Positions 1 through 8,221 of a DNA stretch of 64,000 nt are shown one piece after another (position 1 is the stretch's first letter; every line of letters begins with the position of its first letter). A program made the translations under genes and the position numbers. The notes under the pieces are model-generated. The model was given only the letters and a program-made list of their open reading frames with translations. It was not told the origin of the DNA and did no database searches. The stretch lies in the NCBI GenBank assembly GCA_011525625.1, contig WYAX01000012.1, positions 496,001 to 560,000 on the forward strand, given 5' to 3'. This DNA comes from Nitrospira defluvii. GTDB taxonomy: Bacteria; Nitrospirota; Nitrospiria; Nitrospirales; Nitrospiraceae.

Positions 1-2
1 AT

Positions 3-1190
3 CCGGAGCGCGGTCGGATCATGGTCGATGTGGATCTGGTCGGCGCCCTTGCTTCTCAGGGGCATGAGAAGAGTCGTCCCGGTGTCGCGGGCGGGGATCC
101 GCTGCTGTTGGACGGGGACTACGTGCGGATCGGCATCCTCCCGACGCAGATCACCAACGTGGTGAGTCTCGTCGGGGCGGTGAAAAGCCCCGGTCCCTAT
201 GAATATCGCCCGGGCATGAAGGTCAAGGATCTGCTGGTTCACGATCAGTTGACGATGGATGCCTACGCAGATCGCGCGGAGATCGTCAGGACCGACCCGG
301 TCACCTATCAAACCAAGGTCATTCAATTCAGTCCTCGGGCGCTGCTCGACGGCAACGACGCCGAGAATCATCTGCTTCAACGGCTGGATCAAGTGGTGGT
401 GGCCAGTCAGCATCGTCCGCCCAAATTGGTGTTGGTCGAGGGGGAGCTGCAGCGGCCGGGCTATTTCACGATTGAAACGGGCGAACGCTTGAGCTCGGTG
501 TTGAAGCGGGCGGGCGGCGTCACGGCGAATGCCTTTCCCGCCGGTCTGGTGTTGACGCGCGAGTCCGTCAAGCTCAGGCAACAGGCGGAGCTGGAGCGGT
601 TCATTGCCTCGGAGCGCCAACGATTGACGGCACAGGCGGCGGGCGGAGCGGCAGGGGCCACCGGACTCAGCACCGCCGCGGTCTTGTCTGCCGGAGGGGG
701 CCTTGCCGAGCAGCAGGTCTTGTCCCTGCGTCTGCAGCAACTGGAAGCGATTACGTCGCGATTGGAGTTGGGGCGGGTTGTGATTCGGATGGAATCGATC
801 GAGCATCTGGAAGGCACGGAAGACGACATCATCCTTGAGGCGCGCGACCGAATTTTAATGCCGACGCCGTCGCAGACGGTCAGCATCATCGGCTCGGTGA
901 AGAACCCCAGCACGGTGGTGTATCGGCCCGGTTTTGGGTTGGACGATTACCTGCGTCAGGCCGGGGGCGTGACCGAGGATGCCAACAAGAAAGAAATGTA
1001 TGTGATGCGCGCGAATGGGACCACGGACTCCGCCTATCTCGCCGTCAAAGAATTACGCTCCGGGGACACGATTGTCGTTCCGCAGAAAATCGAAGCCCGG
1101 ACGCCGCAGCTTGCCTTATGGCAAACGGTGGCCAGTATCATCGGCAGCGTGGCCCTCACGGCGGCCGGCATTGCCGTAGTCGGTCGATAA
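3..1190 (+). CDS. SLBB-domain polysaccharide export protein (5'-partial)
   Basis: The reading frame is open to the left edge of the window, so the N-terminus (signal peptide and the PES/Poly_export domain expected in Wza-like proteins) is missing. Three SLBB-type repeats are visible, each with a V-x-G-x-V/L-x-x-P-G/S-x-Y/V core: near residues 55-100, 140-185 and 290-335 of the visible part (VSLVGAVKSPGPYEY, LVEGELQRPGYF, VSIIGSVKNPSTVVY). A hydrophobic segment (WQTVASIIGSVALTAAGIAVV) closes the protein. The family forms the periplasmic/outer-membrane conduit for capsule or exopolysaccharide. A Wzz-like gene follows 16 bases later, which supports a polysaccharide export role. The exact polymer is unknown. 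Confidence 0.85.
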   Translation, partial: PERGRIMVDVDLVGALASQGHEKSRPGVAGGDPLLLDGDYVRIGILPTQITNVVSLVGAVKSPGPYEYRPGMKVKDLLVHDQLTMDAYADRAEIVRTDPVTYQTKVIQFSPRALLDGNDAENHLLQRLDQVVVASQHRPPKLVLVEGELQRPGYFTIETGERLSSVLKRAGGVTANAFPAGLVLTRESVKLRQQAELERFIASERQRLTAQAAGGAAGATGLSTAAVLSAGGGLAEQQVLSLRLQQLEAITSRLELGRVVIRMESIEHLEGTEDDIILEARDRILMPTPSQTVSIIGSVKNPSTVVYRPGFGLDDYLRQAGGVTEDANKKEMYVMRANGTTDSAYLAVKELRSGDTIVVPQKIEARTPQLALWQTVASIIGSVALTAAGIAVVGR

Positions 1191-1206
1191 GCCGGATAGG
1201 ATCGGC

Positions 1207-2451
1207 ATGATGGGTCCAGTGCTGGAATCACACCAGGTTGCCATGACGCCCACTCACGGTCATGGATCCAGTCCGCTCGTCCCTTCGCCGGTCGGGCCGC
1301 TCGACCTCTGGAGCGTGCTGTCGCGGCGGCGTGGGTTGGTGGCAGCGATCGTCCTCGTCTTCCTCCTCGCAACGTATGCGGTGAGCATAGTTCTGCTTCC
1401 CAAGAGGTATGAGTCGACCGCGACGCTCCTGCCCCAGTTGGATTCCAAGGAAAGCGGAGGGCTTGCCGCTCTGCTCACGGCCACAGGCGCCGGAGGGATG
1501 GCGCAGAATCTGGGCGCCACCCTGCCGAATATGCCGACGACACCCACCGATGTGTTTGTGGCGATTCTCAAATCCCGGGTCATGGCGGATGAGGTGATCG
1601 CCAAGTTCGGCCTGATGGCGTTGTATGACGAACGGACGATGCATGACACTCGTCTGGAGTTGGCGGACCGGGTGCGGATCAGCCTGTCGAAAGAGAAGGT
1701 CATCAAGGTGACGGTGGAAGATGTCAGTCCGCAGCGGGCCGCCGACATCGCGGCCTATTTTGTGGCCGGTCTCGACCGGTTGAATCGCACCTTGAATGTG
1801 AGCAAGGCCGGGCAGAATCGTGCCTTCCTGGAACGCCGTCTCAATGAGACGATGGATACGATGGCCAAGGCGGAGGAGGCGCTTCGGGATTTTCAGGCGA
1901 AGAATAAAGCGGTGGCCGTGGAGGCGCAGTCGAAAGCCATGATCGAAGCCGCCGCGCTGATACAGGGCCAAATCACGGCGCAGGAAGTGCAGTTGCAGGT
2001 GATGGAAGGCTATCTCTCGCCCGACAATCCCGATCTCTCCCGTGTCCGCTCCAGCATCCAGGAGTTGCGAAAGCAGTTGGGATTGATGGAATCCGGCAGG
2101 GGAGGCAAAGGGGCACCGGCGGGGGGTAGGTTGCATCCCGCCATGGTGACGGTGCCGGATTTGGCCTTGCAATATGGGCGACTGCTCCGGGAGTTGAAGG
2201 TGCAGGAGACGTTGTATGCGCTACTTACCTCGCAATACGAACAGGCGAAGATCACCGAAGCGCGCGATACGCCCACGGTGCAGGTGTTGGACCCACCGGT
2301 TCCGGCAGATAAACAGATCAAGCCGCGCCCGGTGTTCTATGCGGCCGTCGCCGGCGTGGCAGGCCTCTGCCTTGCGATCGTCCTTGCCTATGCGTTGGAG
2401 TTGCGTGCCCGGAAGACCGGCGGCCTGCCGGACCGATCTCGCCCAAATTGA
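1207..2451 (+). CDS. Wzz/GumC-like polysaccharide chain-length determinant protein
   Basis: Inner-membrane polysaccharide co-polymerase. A first membrane helix lies near residues 43-63 (LVAAIVLVFLLATYAVSIVLL), followed by a large periplasmic part with predicted coiled coil (residues about 200-290, rich in E, K, A and Q) and a second helix near 377-397. The PxxP stretch just before the second helix (DPPVPADKQIKPRP) is typical of Wzz proteins. There is no C-terminal Walker kinase domain, so this is the kinase-less form (414 aa). It lies 16 bases behind the export gene and probably shares its transcript. These proteins set the length of the exported glycan; the glycan is not identifiable here. 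Confidence 0.85.
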   Translation: MMGPVLESHQVAMTPTHGHGSSPLVPSPVGPLDLWSVLSRRRGLVAAIVLVFLLATYAVSIVLLPKRYESTATLLPQLDSKESGGLAALLTATGAGGMAQNLGATLPNMPTTPTDVFVAILKSRVMADEVIAKFGLMALYDERTMHDTRLELADRVRISLSKEKVIKVTVEDVSPQRAADIAAYFVAGLDRLNRTLNVSKAGQNRAFLERRLNETMDTMAKAEEALRDFQAKNKAVAVEAQSKAMIEAAALIQGQITAQEVQLQVMEGYLSPDNPDLSRVRSSIQELRKQLGLMESGRGGKGAPAGGRLHPAMVTVPDLALQYGRLLRELKVQETLYALLTSQYEQAKITEARDTPTVQVLDPPVPADKQIKPRPVFYAAVAGVAGLCLAIVLAYALELRARKTGGLPDRSRPN

Positions 2452-2477
2452 CGATTTTTCAGTCGCAATGGTACAAT
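2448..2477 (+). promoter_or_regulatory. Predicted sigma70-type promoter of hpnH
   Basis: TTGACG (2448-2453) and TACAAT (2472-2477) are separated by 18 bases. The -35 box overlaps the stop codon of the upstream Wzz-like gene. The start codon of hpnH lies 78 bases downstream, behind an AGGAGA ribosome binding site. Prediction from sequence only. Confidence 0.5.
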
Positions 2478-2554
2478 CCGCGCGATTTCTCTGCTAGAAG
2501 GCCGGAAGTCTCAGTCGGTACTCACATTCACATTTATCAGAATAGGAGAACGGG

Positions 2555-3571
2555 ATGGCTGTTCCAGTCTCCCAGATGTATACAGTGACCAAGTACGTGT
2601 TGACCCAGAAACTCCGGGGGGTCAAACGGTATCCGCTCGTGCTCATGCTCGAGCCGCTGTTTCGCTGCAATCTCGCCTGTGCGGGGTGCGGCAAGATTCA
2701 GTATCCGGATCATGTGTTGGATAAGCGGTTGACGCCGGCGCAATGCTGGGCGGCCGCAGACGAGTGCGACGCCCCGATCATCAGTATCCCGGGCGGCGAA
2801 CCGCTGATCCATCCGGAAATGCCGGAGATCGTGCGCGGCCTCGTGGAGCGCAAGAAGTACGTGTATCTCTGCACGAACGCGATCTTGATGGAGCGGAAAC
2901 TCGATGACTATCCGCCGTCGAAGTTTCTCACCTTCAGCGTCCATATGGATGGCTTGCGCGACGAGCACGATTTGGCGGTCTGCCGCGACGGGGTCTACGA
3001 TGTGGCGGTGAAGGCGATTAAGGCGGCACTCAAACGTGGCCATCGGGTCACGACCAATACGACGCTGTTCGACGATGCCAACCCGGAACGCGTCCGAAAG
3101 TTCTTCGATGAAATGATGGGGCTGGGTGTTGAGGGCATGATGATCTCGCCGGGCTACAGCTACCAGAAGGCCCCGGATCAGCAGCATTTTCTCAAGCGCA
3201 GCCGGACGACCGAATTGTTTTCGAAGATCCTCAGCAATCGAAAGCGCGACTGGCAGTTCAATCAGTCTCCGTTGTTCCTGGAGTTCCTCATGGGCAAGCG
3301 CGAGTACCAGTGCACGCCCTGGGGGAACCCCACCTACAACGTGTTCGGGTGGCAACGGCCGTGTTATTTGCTGCAAGAGGGCTATGCGTCAAGCTTTCGC
3401 GAGCTGATGGAGAAGACCGATTGGGAGGCCTATGGCACCGGGCGGAATGAAAAGTGCGCAGACTGCATGGTGCACTGCGGCTATGAGGCGTCAGCGGTGG
3501 AGGACACCTTCGGCTCCCTGTCCGGATTCACGAAAACCGTCAAAATCACCCTGTTGCCCAACGCGCGATAA
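2555..3571 (+). CDS. hpnH: Hopanoid biosynthesis radical SAM protein HpnH
   Basis: Radical SAM enzyme that joins the 5'-deoxyadenosyl group to diploptene, giving adenosylhopane, the first step of extended hopanoid side-chain synthesis. The cluster motif C-NLA-C-AG-C lies near residues 34-42 and the SAM-binding GGEP near residue 80. Length (338 aa) and the C-terminal cysteine cluster (EKCADCMVHCGYEA) fit the HpnH family. The start ATG has AGGAGA about 6 bases upstream. No other hopanoid genes adjoin it here. Identification rests on whole-protein recognition and motifs. Confidence 0.9.
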   Translation: MAVPVSQMYTVTKYVLTQKLRGVKRYPLVLMLEPLFRCNLACAGCGKIQYPDHVLDKRLTPAQCWAAADECDAPIISIPGGEPLIHPEMPEIVRGLVERKKYVYLCTNAILMERKLDDYPPSKFLTFSVHMDGLRDEHDLAVCRDGVYDVAVKAIKAALKRGHRVTTNTTLFDDANPERVRKFFDEMMGLGVEGMMISPGYSYQKAPDQQHFLKRSRTTELFSKILSNRKRDWQFNQSPLFLEFLMGKREYQCTPWGNPTYNVFGWQRPCYLLQEGYASSFRELMEKTDWEAYGTGRNEKCADCMVHCGYEASAVEDTFGSLSGFTKTVKITLLPNAR

Positions 3572-3679
3572 CCGGGTGGTTGATCTCGATGACCGCCACA
3601 GTGACGTGGTTCGGCCGCCCGGCCGGCCGAACGCGTCGCCCAACATCTATCACATTGTACGAGGCGATGAGCACCGACC

Positions 3680-4069
3680 ATGACTGATGCGAAATACCAT
3701 GCGCCGGAGACCGGGAGTTTGGAAGGGCGGGTCTTCCGGCCCGCCACCCCTGAAGAGTTAGCTGGGGCGATCGAGCTCGCCTTCGACTACCGGGGGGATA
3801 TCACCGTTGAGCTGAAGTCGGGCGATCGAGTGATCGGGTATCTCTTCAATCGAGCGTCGACGGGTGACCAACCGACGATTGAACTGTTTCCTGCAACCAG
3901 CAGCGGGACGATGACCATTCCTTATTCCGAGATTGCAGCGATCGCCTTTACCGGGGAAGACACGGCGACTGGAAAGTCGTGGGAAGCGTGGATGGCCAAG
4001 AAAGATACGGAGCGACGTCAGGAGGTGGATCGTGTCGCTGCCGATGCGAAGGCGCGGGGGCATTTGTAG
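3680..4069 (+). CDS. Conserved small hypothetical protein
   Basis: A 129-residue soluble protein without signal peptide or membrane helix. The first 95 residues look like a compact alpha/beta domain (FRPATPEELAGAIELAFDYR, then GDITVELKSGDRVIGYLFNR) and the tail is charged and helical (MAKKDTERRQEVDRVAADAK). The phrase about a displayed expression (ELKSGDRVIGYLFNR) is reminiscent of SH3-like/LSm-like small beta barrels, but I cannot name a family. Codon use matches the neighbouring core genes, which argues for a real gene. No clear ribosome binding site is visible. Confidence 0.6.
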   Translation: MTDAKYHAPETGSLEGRVFRPATPEELAGAIELAFDYRGDITVELKSGDRVIGYLFNRASTGDQPTIELFPATSSGTMTIPYSEIAAIAFTGEDTATGKSWEAWMAKKDTERRQEVDRVAADAKARGHL

Positions 4070-4218
4070 TCGTCGATCTGGTCTGTGTACGGGCGCCGAT
4101 CCCGCCGCGCATCGCACGGTGATTTCTGCTCCGATGGCTTCCCGTTTTATCCGTCCCGCGTGATCAGTTTTGCCCGCTTCTTCCGTCGTTTCTCCATCCG
4201 TTTGACTCCATCCATTTG

Positions 4219-4247
4219 TTGACAAAGAGGGGGGGCTGTGCTAGAAG
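4219..4247 (+). promoter_or_regulatory. Predicted sigma70-type promoter
   Basis: A perfect TTGACA (4219-4224) is followed after 17 bases by TAGAAG (4242-4247). It lies 108 bases upstream of the secreted-protein gene that starts at 4355, in a 285-base gap that otherwise holds no gene. Confidence 0.45.
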
Positions 4248-4354
4248 AGTCGGCCTCAAAATTGGCGCGAATCCGTGTCGAAGAGGCCTCTCGAAGCATG
4301 GCATTTCTCAAGATGTGTGTGAGGCCAATAACGAGTCCGGCACGGGTCGAGTAG

Positions 4355-4888
4355 ATGCAAGAACGGAGGAGAATTGCTGGTCATTCCGTTCGGCAGGCCT
4401 GTTGGGGATTGATCGGTGCGCTGCTCGTTCCTTCGGTGGTGTTTGCGAGTCATGCAGCCGACCACCGGTTTACGGTCGAAGGGTTTGTTTGCGGAAATGA
4501 CGGCCGCCCCAGTACCAAGGTCGAGGTGCTGGTTAAGGACACCCGAATCACGGTTGGTCAGACCGTGGAGACCGATGATGACGGGTACTATAAAGTCACC
4601 CTGCATCTTCATAACGACAATGTCGGTGACCCGCTGCTCGTTGAAGCCGGCGGGGAGCAGAAGAATCTAAAGATTGAGTTCGATCCGAACGATCTGGAGA
4701 CCGAACGGAAGCTTCGGGTCGATTTCGGCAGTGGGTGTGAGCGCGATCTCGGTCCTCCGCAGTGGTTGTTGTACGGGCTGGGGGTTGCGGCTGTTGCTAT
4801 TGTGGGATGGATTGGGCTAAAGATCTCCCGCAAGCGGATGCGTGAAGAGCAACGGCGAAGGAAGGGGCAGGGCAAGCGGCAGAAATAG
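4355..4888 (+). CDS. Secreted, membrane-anchored protein with carboxypeptidase-regulatory-like beta domain
   Basis: An N-terminal signal peptide (residues about 14-34, ending FASHA) leads into a beta-rich domain (FTVEGFVCGNDGRPSTKVEV ... ETDDDGYYKVTLHLHN). This has the layout of carboxypeptidase regulatory-like/transthyretin-like repeats (GxVxxxxGxPxxxxxVxV ... TDxxGxYxV). A single membrane helix near residues 132-153 (WLLYGLGVAAVAIVGWIGL) and a very basic tail (SRKRMREEQRRRKGQGKRQK) follow, so the domain should face the periplasm with the tail in the cytoplasm. It sits between a predicted promoter and a strong terminator, so it is probably transcribed alone rather than with the respiratory operon. 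Function unknown. Confidence 0.7.
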   Translation: MQERRRIAGHSVRQACWGLIGALLVPSVVFASHAADHRFTVEGFVCGNDGRPSTKVEVLVKDTRITVGQTVETDDDGYYKVTLHLHNDNVGDPLLVEAGGEQKNLKIEFDPNDLETERKLRVDFGSGCERDLGPPQWLLYGLGVAAVAIVGWIGLKISRKRMREEQRRRKGQGKRQK

Positions 4889-4980
4889 GGCACGGTCCGT
4901 GGGGCATTGTTCCTCGCCGGATCGAATAGCAGGAAGCAGGCGGGGAAGTCCAAACGTGACCTCGTTGTATTGTGAGTCTT

Positions 4981-5031
4981 GACGCTTTTGCTGAGGCTGC
5001 TGTGTGTGCCTCAGGGAAGCGTCTTTTTTTT
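4981..5031 (+). terminator. Strong intrinsic terminator
   Basis: The outer stem GACGCTT (4981-4987) pairs with AAGCGTC (5017-5023) and the inner stem CTGAGG (4991-4996) pairs with CCTCAG (5009-5014). Eight T residues follow. It ends transcription of the upstream secreted-protein gene and insulates the respiratory operon. Confidence 0.85.
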
Positions 5032-5099
5032 CTGTCGATGGTAATGGGTGTCTGCACTTGAAGGGGTGCAGACATGAAGAAAGGAGCGGGAGTTCTTCT

Positions 5100-5603
5100 A
5101 TGAAACAAGCAGGCATGAAGAGGTTGGCGTTGATGGTCGGCATTCTCGGATTCGGTTTCGGTGTGGTCGGATGCGGTGGTGGTGAGGGGGGCGGTGAAGG
5201 TCCGGTCGTTCCGCCGCCTCCGGCTCCTGCGGAGTATGCCGATAAGCACATGCCTGCCGGCTGGTGGACTGATCCGAAGATCCTGGAAGAAGGGAAAGAG
5301 TTGTACATCGGCGGGAAGAATCCCGATGTCAATTGCGCCAGCTGTCACGGCAAGGACGGCAAGCCGGTGAAGGCGGGTGCGCGTGACTTCCGCGTCGGCG
5401 ACCGCATGAAGCTGTATTCGGACTCCGTCTGGTTCTGGCGTATTTCGGAAGGCGTGCCGAACACGAAGATGAAACCGTGGAAGAGCAAGTTGTCTGAAGA
5501 GGATCGATGGAAGATCCTGGCGTTCGAGCGGTCCTTCGGCCTGGCCGGCAAAGGCTGGGATGTCAATAAGAAGGAGTGGGTGCCCGCGGATCAGGTGAAG
5601 TAA
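5100..5603 (+). CDS. Monohaem c-type cytochrome lipoprotein
   Basis: First gene of the respiratory operon. The chosen ATG has AAGGAG 13 bases upstream; a second in-frame ATG lies 15 bases further in. The N-terminus is a lipoprotein signal with lipobox VVGC, followed by a Gly/Pro-rich linker. One haem c motif, CASCH, is visible near residue 80, with the distal Met probably in the NTKMKPWKSKLSE segment, as in small class I cytochromes. The protein should be anchored on the periplasmic face and shuttle electrons to or from the membrane complexes encoded downstream. Confidence 0.8.
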   Translation: MKQAGMKRLALMVGILGFGFGVVGCGGGEGGGEGPVVPPPPAPAEYADKHMPAGWWTDPKILEEGKELYIGGKNPDVNCASCHGKDGKPVKAGARDFRVGDRMKLYSDSVWFWRISEGVPNTKMKPWKSKLSEEDRWKILAFERSFGLAGKGWDVNKKEWVPADQVK

Positions 5604-5670
5604 CTCGCGCCTGGCGTGCGGTTCGAGTCAGGGGTCAATCGGTTGGAATGAGGAGGAGCGGCGAGACATC

Positions 5671-7374
5671 ATGAAAATCTGGCAGCGCTGTTTGTTGGTT
5701 ATGTTCGCGCTAGTGGCGGTATTGGGAGGGGTGGCCTACGCCCAGGCTCCCAGTGCGCCCCCTGTGGAATTCCCGTATACCGGGAATCGCACGGCGGTAT
5801 GGATCGTCGCTCAACTCCACATTCTTTTTGCGGGATTCATTCTGGGTGCCCCGATTTTCGTGGTCATCTCGGAATGGCTGGGGTACCGCAAACAGGATCC
5901 TCGCTATGACCGATTGGCGAAAGAGGTCACGAAAGTCACGGTCATCCTGTACAGCATGACCGCGTTGACCGGAGGCCTCTTCATTTTCGTGTTGCTGGCG
6001 ACCTATCCGCAATTTACGACCTGGCTCATCAATCACTTCTTCTTGATCTTCGCGGTCGTGTACCCGCTCTTGTTTATCGGCGAAACGATCGTTCTGTACA
6101 TGTATTTCTACACGTGGGATGCGTGGAAAGGTGAAAAGAAGGCGCGCCACATTGCTCTTGGGGTGCTGCTCAATCTCATCGGTTCAATCACCCTGTTTGT
6201 GATCGACGCTCCCACTTCCTTTATGAACACCCCGGTGCGTGCCGAGGGTATCTCCCCGGCCGAATTTTTGGCGACCGCCTCTCTGTGGGATAAGGTCTTC
6301 AATTACAGCTGGATGCCGCTGAATTTGCACCGCCTCGTCGGCAACGTGACGTTCGGAGGCTTCGTGGCCGGACTTATCGCTGCGTATATGTTCATGGGCT
6401 CGAAGAAGGAAGAGGATCGGGCCTACTACGACTGGATGGGGTTTGTCGGCAATATGATCGGCGTCGGCGCCTTGTTGTTCTTGCCATTCATGGGCTACTT
6501 GCTCGCGTACGAATTGTGCGACTATGACGCGTCCATCTGTCCGTACATGATGGCCGACCAGTTGTCGATGTTTTTCGAAATGCAGGGCGCAATGATCGGG
6601 CTGATCTTCCTAGCCAGCAACTACTACATCTGGCTCAGCATGAAACGTATCGAAGGCGTGGAGCGGGTTCGGATGACGGTGGTTGCGCCGATGGTCATGG
6701 TCCTGTTGCCGATCGTCATGACAAAGGTTCTGACCGACTATCCCGTGCCGGATCCCACGTCCCTGGCGTTCTTGTTGCCGCTCTTGCTTGCGCCGGTGAT
6801 TCTTGGCCGCTTTGTCCCGTTGACCGTCTCATCAAGTACGGTCATCAAGATCGGCTTCCTGATGGTGGTCGTGGGTAATGCGATCTGGATGACGCCGCAC
6901 GGCTTCGTGCCCACGGGCGCAAAGTTGGTGGCGGAGTTGGAGTTGCCGTCAGATTGGAACTTCCTCGCGCTCATGCCGGCGAAGAATTCTGCCGCCTTCA
7001 CGCTGGTGTTTGTCACGGTCGTCAACTACGTCATCTACAACCGAGCCGTCTCGCAGGGGACGATCGTGTGGGGCAAGATCGACTTTGCATCTCAATTCGT
7101 TCTGGTCTTCCTGGCATTCAGTGCGATTTGGACCATGGGTCTGATGGGTGCTGTGCGATCCCTCTTGCGGAAGTACTTCCATACGTACAACCTGCTGCCG
7201 GATTTCACCGCGGAATCCTTCACGCCGACGCTGTCGTATTCCGCCTGGTGGATCACCGGCATTACCATCGTGTTTTATGCAGTGGTTAGCTTCGCGATCA
7301 TCGTGACCTTGCGCCCATCGGATTCAAAGGGCCATGCGCACGAGGGGAGCCCGGTTCCGGCAGGGGCCAAGTAG
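5671..7374 (+). CDS. Cytochrome bd-like (CydA-like) membrane oxidase subunit, copy 1
   Basis: A polytopic membrane protein of 567 aa with a cleavable-looking signal segment (ends AYAQA) before the first helix. It carries the CydA-type haem-ligand positions: H50 in IVAQLHILFAGF (like the first-helix His) and H220 in LNLHRLVGNVTFGG (like His186 of E. coli CydA). The GRQPW motif of the quinol-binding Q-loop is absent, so it is not a classical quinol oxidase. No CydB gene is nearby. Such divergent bd-like proteins are a known peculiarity of Nitrospira, where a role as terminal oxidase or in electron transfer to or from quinone has been discussed. It is paralogous to the protein starting at 11347. 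The role in this complex is inference. Confidence 0.75.
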   Translation: MKIWQRCLLVMFALVAVLGGVAYAQAPSAPPVEFPYTGNRTAVWIVAQLHILFAGFILGAPIFVVISEWLGYRKQDPRYDRLAKEVTKVTVILYSMTALTGGLFIFVLLATYPQFTTWLINHFFLIFAVVYPLLFIGETIVLYMYFYTWDAWKGEKKARHIALGVLLNLIGSITLFVIDAPTSFMNTPVRAEGISPAEFLATASLWDKVFNYSWMPLNLHRLVGNVTFGGFVAGLIAAYMFMGSKKEEDRAYYDWMGFVGNMIGVGALLFLPFMGYLLAYELCDYDASICPYMMADQLSMFFEMQGAMIGLIFLASNYYIWLSMKRIEGVERVRMTVVAPMVMVLLPIVMTKVLTDYPVPDPTSLAFLLPLLLAPVILGRFVPLTVSSSTVIKIGFLMVVVGNAIWMTPHGFVPTGAKLVAELELPSDWNFLALMPAKNSAAFTLVFVTVVNYVIYNRAVSQGTIVWGKIDFASQFVLVFLAFSAIWTMGLMGAVRSLLRKYFHTYNLLPDFTAESFTPTLSYSAWWITGITIVFYAVVSFAIIVTLRPSDSKGHAHEGSPVPAGAK

Positions 7375-7414
7375 GGCGGTCACCATACTGGAAGGGCGCT
7401 AAACGAGGGCATTC

Positions 7415-8221
7415 ATGGGAAACATTATTAAAAAGTTAGTCGTGGGAGTCGTCATCGGCGGCATTCTGTTCGGTGCCACCAATGCGCTGGGTTTTCCGTT
7501 CGTCTTTCAGGCGCTGTTTTTCGGCTATGCCATGCTTGGCGCCGTGGTCTTCATGATCCTCGATTTTCCGACGCTCAAGCCATTTGGTGGAGTGAAGGCC
7601 GTCGGGGCCTTACTCGTATTTTATGCCATTCTCTCTGTGGTCTATATCGCCGGTGCCTCCATGTGGCCGCAATATGATCCTGAGGACGAAAAGGGGAAGA
7701 TCGAAAAAATCCTGAAGCCGAAGCGCGAGCATTATGAGGCCGGCAAGGTCGAGGTGTTGATGCAGCGCGCCAAGGCGCTCGACGAGAAAGCGAAGGAGTT
7801 GACCGCTCGATTGCAGGCGTTGGGGGCTGCTACCGCTCCTGCCGATCAAAAGGCCGGCGGCGAGAGCGCGCCAACCGCGACCACCGCGGCTGCGAGCGGA
7901 GATATCGCGAAACTCGGCGAAGAGCAGTGGCAACTGCAGGAGTGCTACAACTGCCACAAGCTGAACGGCGAAGGCGGAAAGAAGCGCGGTCCTGAGCTGG
8001 ATAACATCGGTAATCTGTTGCCCGCCGCGGAAATTGCCCGAAAGATTCTCGATCCGAAGAGCTACAAGGCGGAAGGTTTTGAGCAGGAGTACGAGAAGGG
8101 CAAAATGCCCGACAAGTACAAGGATCTCATGGAGCCGAAAGACGTCGATGCCTTGGCGGCCTGGTTGGCTGGATATAAGAATGCTTCGGTGAATACTCCG
8201 AAGCCGATCAAGATGAAGTGA
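7415..8221 (+). CDS. Membrane-anchored monohaem cytochrome c
   Basis: Three hydrophobic helices (about residues 7-26, 30-50 and 62-82) anchor a periplasmic part. This begins with a charged coiled-coil stretch (residues about 90-140, KIEKILKPKREHYEAGKVEV), then an Ala/Thr-rich linker, then one haem c motif CYNCH near residue 176. A KMPDKYKD segment offers the distal Met. The coding region overlaps the next gene by 4 bases (GTGA), which points to translational coupling with the Rieske protein. It probably receives electrons from the Rieske/cytochrome b complex. Confidence 0.8.
   Translation: MGNIIKKLVVGVVIGGILFGATNALGFPFVFQALFFGYAMLGAVVFMILDFPTLKPFGGVKAVGALLVFYAILSVVYIAGASMWPQYDPEDEKGKIEKILKPKREHYEAGKVEVLMQRAKALDEKAKELTARLQALGAATAPADQKAGGESAPTATTAAASGDIAKLGEEQWQLQECYNCHKLNGEGGKKRGPELDNIGNLLPAAEIARKILDPKSYKAEGFEQEYEKGKMPDKYKDLMEPKDVDALAAWLAGYKNASVNTPKPIKMK

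Noticed and set aside
1228-2172. Antisense open frame of 314 codons across the Wzz-like gene
   Set aside because: It mirrors a clear plus-strand gene in GC-rich DNA, is rich in His and Arg, and has no family resemblance or ribosome binding site.
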